The notes under the pieces were generated by a model. It saw only the letters and a list, made by a program, of their open reading frames with translations, made no database searches and was not told the DNA's origin. A stretch of 64,000 nucleotides of DNA from Streptomyces anulatus (lineage in GTDB: Bacteria; Actinomycetota; Actinomycetes; Streptomycetales; Streptomycetaceae): assembly GCF_014650675.1 (NCBI RefSeq), contig NZ_BMVK01000023.1:46204-110203 (forward strand). The letters are read 5' to 3'. Position 1 is the first letter of the stretch. Every line of letters begins with the position of its first letter. The position numbers were made by a program, and so were the translations under genes. Below are positions 60,556-64,000 of the stretch, in pieces.

Positions 60556-62511
60556 ATGGCACGGACGAAGTTCGACAAGCAGGTGGATGAGTCCGCCGAC
60601 ACTTTCGCGCGCGGGATCGCCCGGATGCTGGCCGGCCGGGACCTGGACGGGGTCCGCCGTACGGACGCGACGTTCTGGCGGTCGGGCACCCGGGTCCTGC
60701 CGAAGGTGGAGGGCAAGGTCCGCCGCCGCTCCTACAAGCCCGGGTGGCGCCGGTTGTCCTTCCGCCTCGCTCTCGGTGGCGGTGTCGCGGAGAGCGGCTA
60801 CCTGACCACCCGGGACCTGGACGCCACCCGCGAGACCCTGACGGAGCTGTGGGAGAACCGGGAGACGGCGCTCGCGACGCTGGAGCCCGGCGGGATCGCC
60901 GCGGCCTCCGTCCTCACGGTGGGCACCGCGACATACATGGTCCTGACCCGTGAGCGCCGGGAGCTGATGCGCGAGTGGGTGGGACCGCTGCACGAGGCCC
61001 TGCATCAGCCGCTCGGACTGGCGGAGCAGACCGACCCGCGCCGCTACCTCCACATCCCGAAGAACTGCACCGACGACGACGCACAGATACGCATCGACCT
61101 GCCCACCCGGCTCGGGTTCTCCCGCGACGTGGTGGCCGACCTCATCACCCAGAAACTCGCCCTCCAGGGCGTCACGTTCTCCTGGCACCCGGAGGGCCGC
61201 AAGCCGTACGTGCTGGTGAAGAAGACCCGCAAGCCCCCGCCCACGGCCCTCTTCAAGGACCCCAAGACGCGGGAGCTGGTCGCCAAGGCCAAGGAGTCCG
61301 CCCCGATCATCGGGTTCGGTGCCGGCGGGCGGATCGTCTCCGTCGACCTGGACGCCGAATCCCCGCACATCCTCGTCAACGCCAGTACGGGCGGGGGCAA
61401 GTCGGTGACCCTGCGGTGCATCGCGTGCCAGATGCTCCACCACGGCTCACGCGTGTTCGTCCTGGACACCAAGCGGATCTCACACCTCTGGGCGCGCGGC
61501 CTGCCCGGCGTCACCTACTGCGCCGACGTCGCCGACATCCACGACCAGCTCATCGCCCTCGGCAGGGAAGGCCGGCGCCGCACCCAGATCGCCGACGACC
61601 TCGGCATCGGCGCCGATCCGAAGGCCATCGGGCCCCGCCTGTTGATCCTCCTCGAAGAGGTCAACGCGACGATGAAGCAGCTGGCCCGCTACTGGGAGAA
61701 GACCCGCGAGTCCGGCGACCCCAAGGTCTCCCCGGCCATCGACGCCCTCAACGAGATCCTCTACATGGGCCGCCAACTGCGCATGCACGTCCTCCTGGTC
61801 GCCCAGTCCGCCACCGCCCGCGCCCTCGGAGGCCCGGAGGTCCGCGAGCAGTTCTCCACCCGCATCCTCGCCCGCTACAGCGTCAACGCCTGGCGGATGC
61901 TCGCCCCCGAAGTTCACCCCGCGCCGAAGGCCACCAAGCACCGGGGGCGCGCCCAGGTCGTCACAGGCGGCAGCGCCACCGAGACGCAGGTGCTGTTTTT
62001 CACCGAGCCCGAAGCCCACGAGTGGGCCAGCACCGGAAAGACGACAGCGGCCGAACCGCAGCACCCGGGCCTCCCCGAACAACCGGGCCCGCCCGCGCTC
62101 CGTCAACCTGCCCCGCCCGCCGACTACCTCGCCGATGCCTGGAGCAGCGACCCGGCCCTGCAGCCCACCGCCGCCGACCCAGCCCCGGCCGCCGCCGAAC
62201 TTCTTGCCGACCCCTGGGCGATCCCGCCCCGGATCGCGACCCCGACCGCCGAGCCCGACACCGCCCCGGCGACGTCGCCACCGGATCCGGCACATGGTGA
62301 CGACGACCAGGCGGTGGGACTGCGCCAGGCCGCCGAGCACCACCTGCCCGGCATCACCCTGGAAGCGCTGCGCTTCGCCCGCGCCAAGGACCGCACCTTC
62401 CCCAAGCCGGCCGCCAAGCGCGGCGCCGAACTCCTCTACAGCGCCCGTGACCTCAAGAAGTGGGCCCGAAACCGGCCCCGCGCCCCCACCGGCACCACCG
62501 ACCTCGACTGA
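60556..62511 (+). CDS. FtsK/SpoIIIE-like DNA-transfer ATPase (TraB type)
   Basis: The ATG at 60556 has AAAGGG at 8 nt; the frame upstream is not protein-like. 651 residues. An N-terminal basic region, a single hydrophobic segment (IAAASVLTVGTATYMVL), then the motor: Walker A ASTGGGKSV, LDTKRISHLWARG, Walker B RLLILLEEVNATMK, and LLVAQSATARALGG. The C-terminal tail is Pro/Ala-rich and ends in a helix-turn-helix-like stretch (HLPGITLEALRFARAKD, PAAKRGAELLYS). Streptomyces elements use such a motor to move double-stranded DNA between mycelia. Confidence 0.92.
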   Translation: MARTKFDKQVDESADTFARGIARMLAGRDLDGVRRTDATFWRSGTRVLPKVEGKVRRRSYKPGWRRLSFRLALGGGVAESGYLTTRDLDATRETLTELWENRETALATLEPGGIAAASVLTVGTATYMVLTRERRELMREWVGPLHEALHQPLGLAEQTDPRRYLHIPKNCTDDDAQIRIDLPTRLGFSRDVVADLITQKLALQGVTFSWHPEGRKPYVLVKKTRKPPPTALFKDPKTRELVAKAKESAPIIGFGAGGRIVSVDLDAESPHILVNASTGGGKSVTLRCIACQMLHHGSRVFVLDTKRISHLWARGLPGVTYCADVADIHDQLIALGREGRRRTQIADDLGIGADPKAIGPRLLILLEEVNATMKQLARYWEKTRESGDPKVSPAIDALNEILYMGRQLRMHVLLVAQSATARALGGPEVREQFSTRILARYSVNAWRMLAPEVHPAPKATKHRGRAQVVTGGSATETQVLFFTEPEAHEWASTGKTTAAEPQHPGLPEQPGPPALRQPAPPADYLADAWSSDPALQPTAADPAPAAAELLADPWAIPPRIATPTAEPDTAPATSPPDPAHGDDDQAVGLRQAAEHHLPGITLEALRFARAKDRTFPKPAAKRGAELLYSARDLKKWARNRPRAPTGTTDLD

Positions 62512-62523
62512 CCACCGACCCGG

Positions 62524-62545
62524 GCGGGTCAGAAATCTGACCCGC
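62524..62545. promoter_or_regulatory. 10-bp palindrome between the two ATPase genes
   Basis: GCGGGTCAGA and its exact complement flank AA at 62524-62545. It starts 13 bp after the stop of the first ATPase gene. It could be an operator, an attenuator or a weak terminator. Confidence 0.5.
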
Positions 62546-62646
62546 TCCCCGATCGGGCCCTGTCCGCTTTCACCGACACGATCTCCAAGGCCCGGAAGAA
62601 CATCCGGGCTCCGCTCTGGCACCACACAGAACAGGAACACCGCACC

Positions 62647-63459
62647 ATGAAGCAGACCGCGTTCCTCACGATGCTCAGCTTCACCGACCCCGACCTGCGC
62701 GCGCAGATAGAGGCGCTGCCCGAGGGAACCGCCCTCATCGGCATCAGCACCACCGGACGGGCCGTTGCCGTCAACCTGGACAGCGAATCCCCGCACGTCC
62801 TGGTCTGCACCGCCAGAGGCGGCGGCAGCACCACCATGCTGCGCTCCCTGACCGCCCAGTTCCTCCACCAGGGCGCCCACGCCCTGGTCCTGGACCCCAA
62901 GCGGATCTCCCACCTGTGGGCGAGGAGCCTGCCCACCGTCACCCACCGCGGCAACATCGCCGGCATCCACGACGCCCTGGTCCACCTCGCCGCCGAGCTG
63001 GAGCGCCGCCTCGACCTCGACGGCGACCTGGACACCGTGCCCCGCCTGATCGTCGCGGTCGACGAAGCGAACGCCACGCTGTACCGCCTCGCCCGCTACT
63101 GGGAGACCTTCCGGCAGAAGGAGGACCCGAAGACGTCTCCTGCCATCGCCGCGCTCGAGGAAGCGCTCTGGGTCGGGCGTGCGGCGCGCGTCCACGTCAT
63201 CTTCGACGGACGCCCCCAGGACACCGTCCTCAAGGGCGCGGCCCGCGAGCTGTTCGCCACGGTGATCCTGGCGCGGTTCACGGCCGACACCTGGAAGGTC
63301 CTGGCCCTGGACATCGGCCCCGCCCCCAAGCAGCGCCACCCCCAGCAGGGCCGCTTCCACGTCATCCGGCACGGCGAGGTCGACGAGACGCAGGCGATCA
63401 GGATGACCGACGCCGACGTCGTCACCTGGCTCACCGACCCGGACGACCCCACGGACTGA
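62647..63459 (+). CDS. shorter FtsK-like paralogue with degenerate Walker A
   Basis: 270 residues, closely similar to the motor part of the preceding gene: SESPHVLVCTARGGG against AESPHILVNASTGGG, LDPKRISHLWARSLP against LDTKRISHLWARGLP, and a Walker B equivalent LIVAVDEANATLYRLARYWE. Where the motor has GGGKS, this one has GGGST (Ser codon 62827), so the ATP-binding lysine is gone. It also lacks the N-terminal membrane part and the C-terminal tail. It probably arose by tandem duplication and may regulate or cap the motor rather than hydrolyse ATP. Confidence 0.85.
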   Translation: MKQTAFLTMLSFTDPDLRAQIEALPEGTALIGISTTGRAVAVNLDSESPHVLVCTARGGGSTTMLRSLTAQFLHQGAHALVLDPKRISHLWARSLPTVTHRGNIAGIHDALVHLAAELERRLDLDGDLDTVPRLIVAVDEANATLYRLARYWETFRQKEDPKTSPAIAALEEALWVGRAARVHVIFDGRPQDTVLKGAARELFATVILARFTADTWKVLALDIGPAPKQRHPQQGRFHVIRHGEVDETQAIRMTDADVVTWLTDPDDPTD

Positions 63460-63478
63460 CCGAACGACCGACACACCA

Positions 63479-63516
63479 CGGGCCCCGGGGAACCGCCACG
63501 GCACCTCCGGGGCCCG
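63479..63516 (+). terminator. 10-bp GC hairpin after the ATPase operon
   Basis: The arms 63479-63488 and 63507-63516 (CGGGCCCCGG/CCGGGGCCCG) pair perfectly over 18 nt, 20 bp after the stop of the second ATPase gene. Confidence 0.75.
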
Positions 63517-63637
63517 GTCGGGCTCGCACGGTTCAACGACCGCGGAGCTCCCCCTGTCACGCGTCGGTACTGGATCGAGGTCCCGCTGCCCAGGGGAGCA
63601 ATCCGGAACGGAAGGACGCACCGCTACGGTTCCGAGC

Positions 63638-64000
63638 ATGGTGATCGAGAGAGGCTTCCACGAGGTTTCCGGCGCGGACATTCCCTGGATACTCGACGAG
63701 GCCGCCCGCCAGGGCATACCCCTGTTCACTCTCCGCACCGCCGGGCGGACCGACAAGGAGTCGTTCTTCGCGGCGGTGCAGGGGGCATTGCCCTTGGACC
63801 CGGCGCTCGGACCCCGCATGGTGTGGGACCCCTCTCGGATTCGGTCTGGGGTGGGCTCCACGAGCTGAAGTCGCCCCACGTTGTGATCGTCTGGCCCGAC
63901 GCCCGGCCCGTTGCGGGCGCCGAGGGTGATTTCTGGATCGCGCTGAGCATCCTCCGCGACGTGGCCGACTCCCTCGCTGAAGCCCGATACACCAGCGGAA
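63638..64000 (+). pseudogene. barstar-like protein with frameshift, cut by window end
   Basis: The ATG at 63638 begins MVIERGFHEVSGADIPWILD, then LRTAGRTDKESFFAAVQGALPLDP, a barstar-like N-terminus. The frame then ends at 63868. In another frame from about 63832 the protein goes on as LSDSVWGGLHELKSPHVVIVWP and DFWIALSILRDVADSLAEA to the window edge, which is the expected second half. One base appears to be missing in the C run at 63829-63832. It is either a true frameshift or a sequencing error; if repaired, it is a barstar-family inhibitor of over 120 residues. Confidence 0.8.

Noticed and set aside
1..64000. CRISPR arrays, tRNA or rRNA genes, riboswitches
   Set aside because: No repeat-spacer pattern or recognisable tRNA/rRNA sequence was seen by eye. 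A tRNA-type attachment site for the element at 57-63 kb was also looked for and not found.

Overview
The window is about 64 kb of very GC-rich DNA from an actinomycete, almost certainly a Streptomyces. Signs of this are strong third-position G/C, GTG and TTG starts, GGAGG ribosome sites, typical Streptomyces small-protein families, an error-prone dnaE2 cassette, and replication-relaxation and FtsK-like genes of actinomycete mobile elements. No rRNA, tRNA or CRISPR array was seen.

Region 1 (1-27.9 kb) is the downstream end of a trans-acyltransferase (trans-AT) modular polyketide synthase (PKS) cluster. Two giant PKS genes overlap by 4 bp. The first is cut by the window start. They carry six ketosynthases (KS), no acyltransferase domain, two C-methyltransferases, three ketoreductases and one dehydratase. 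A module is split between the two proteins at matching helical docking segments. One KS is probably non-elongating because its HGTGT histidine is glutamine. The chain ends in two thioesterase-like domains, the first lacking its nucleophile. A MupA-type flavin monooxygenase and a SAM methyltransferase follow in the same direction. A perfect 16-bp hairpin separates them from a convergent operon: a YczE-like membrane protein, a KAS III-like enzyme that may transfer acyl groups, and a type II thioesterase. The parts fit one pathway: chain extension, flavin oxygenation and O-methylation, acyl transfer, and editing and release. Trans-acting ATs and the early modules must lie upstream. I could not assign the product.

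Region 2 (28-38.7 kb) holds small chromosomal genes: a 5'-truncated DNA ligase, a secreted HNH nuclease, a lipoprotein, a barstar-like inhibitor and several unknowns. It also has a translesion cassette (dnaE2 plus a Y-family-like partner without visible catalytic acids) behind a LexA-like box, and a protein made of two duplicated halves.

Region 3 (38.7-54.7 kb) is a patchwork of mobile DNA. Two inverted copies of an IS5-family element, one carrying an extra gene, bracket a lipoprotein gene. Then come palindromes, an orphan RelE-like toxin, a MobF relaxase with short tandem repeats upstream, a secreted metalloprotease-like protein, and remnants of IS21, IS110 and IS5 elements. An AraC regulator sits opposite a small secreted peptide gene.

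Region 4 (54.9-64 kb) has a membrane Ser/Thr kinase and a conjugative or integrative element module: a replication-relaxation protein, an FtsK/TraB-like ATPase, a shorter paralogue that lost its Walker A lysine, and a protein with a HEPN-like RX4H motif. It ends in a frameshifted barstar gene cut by the window edge.
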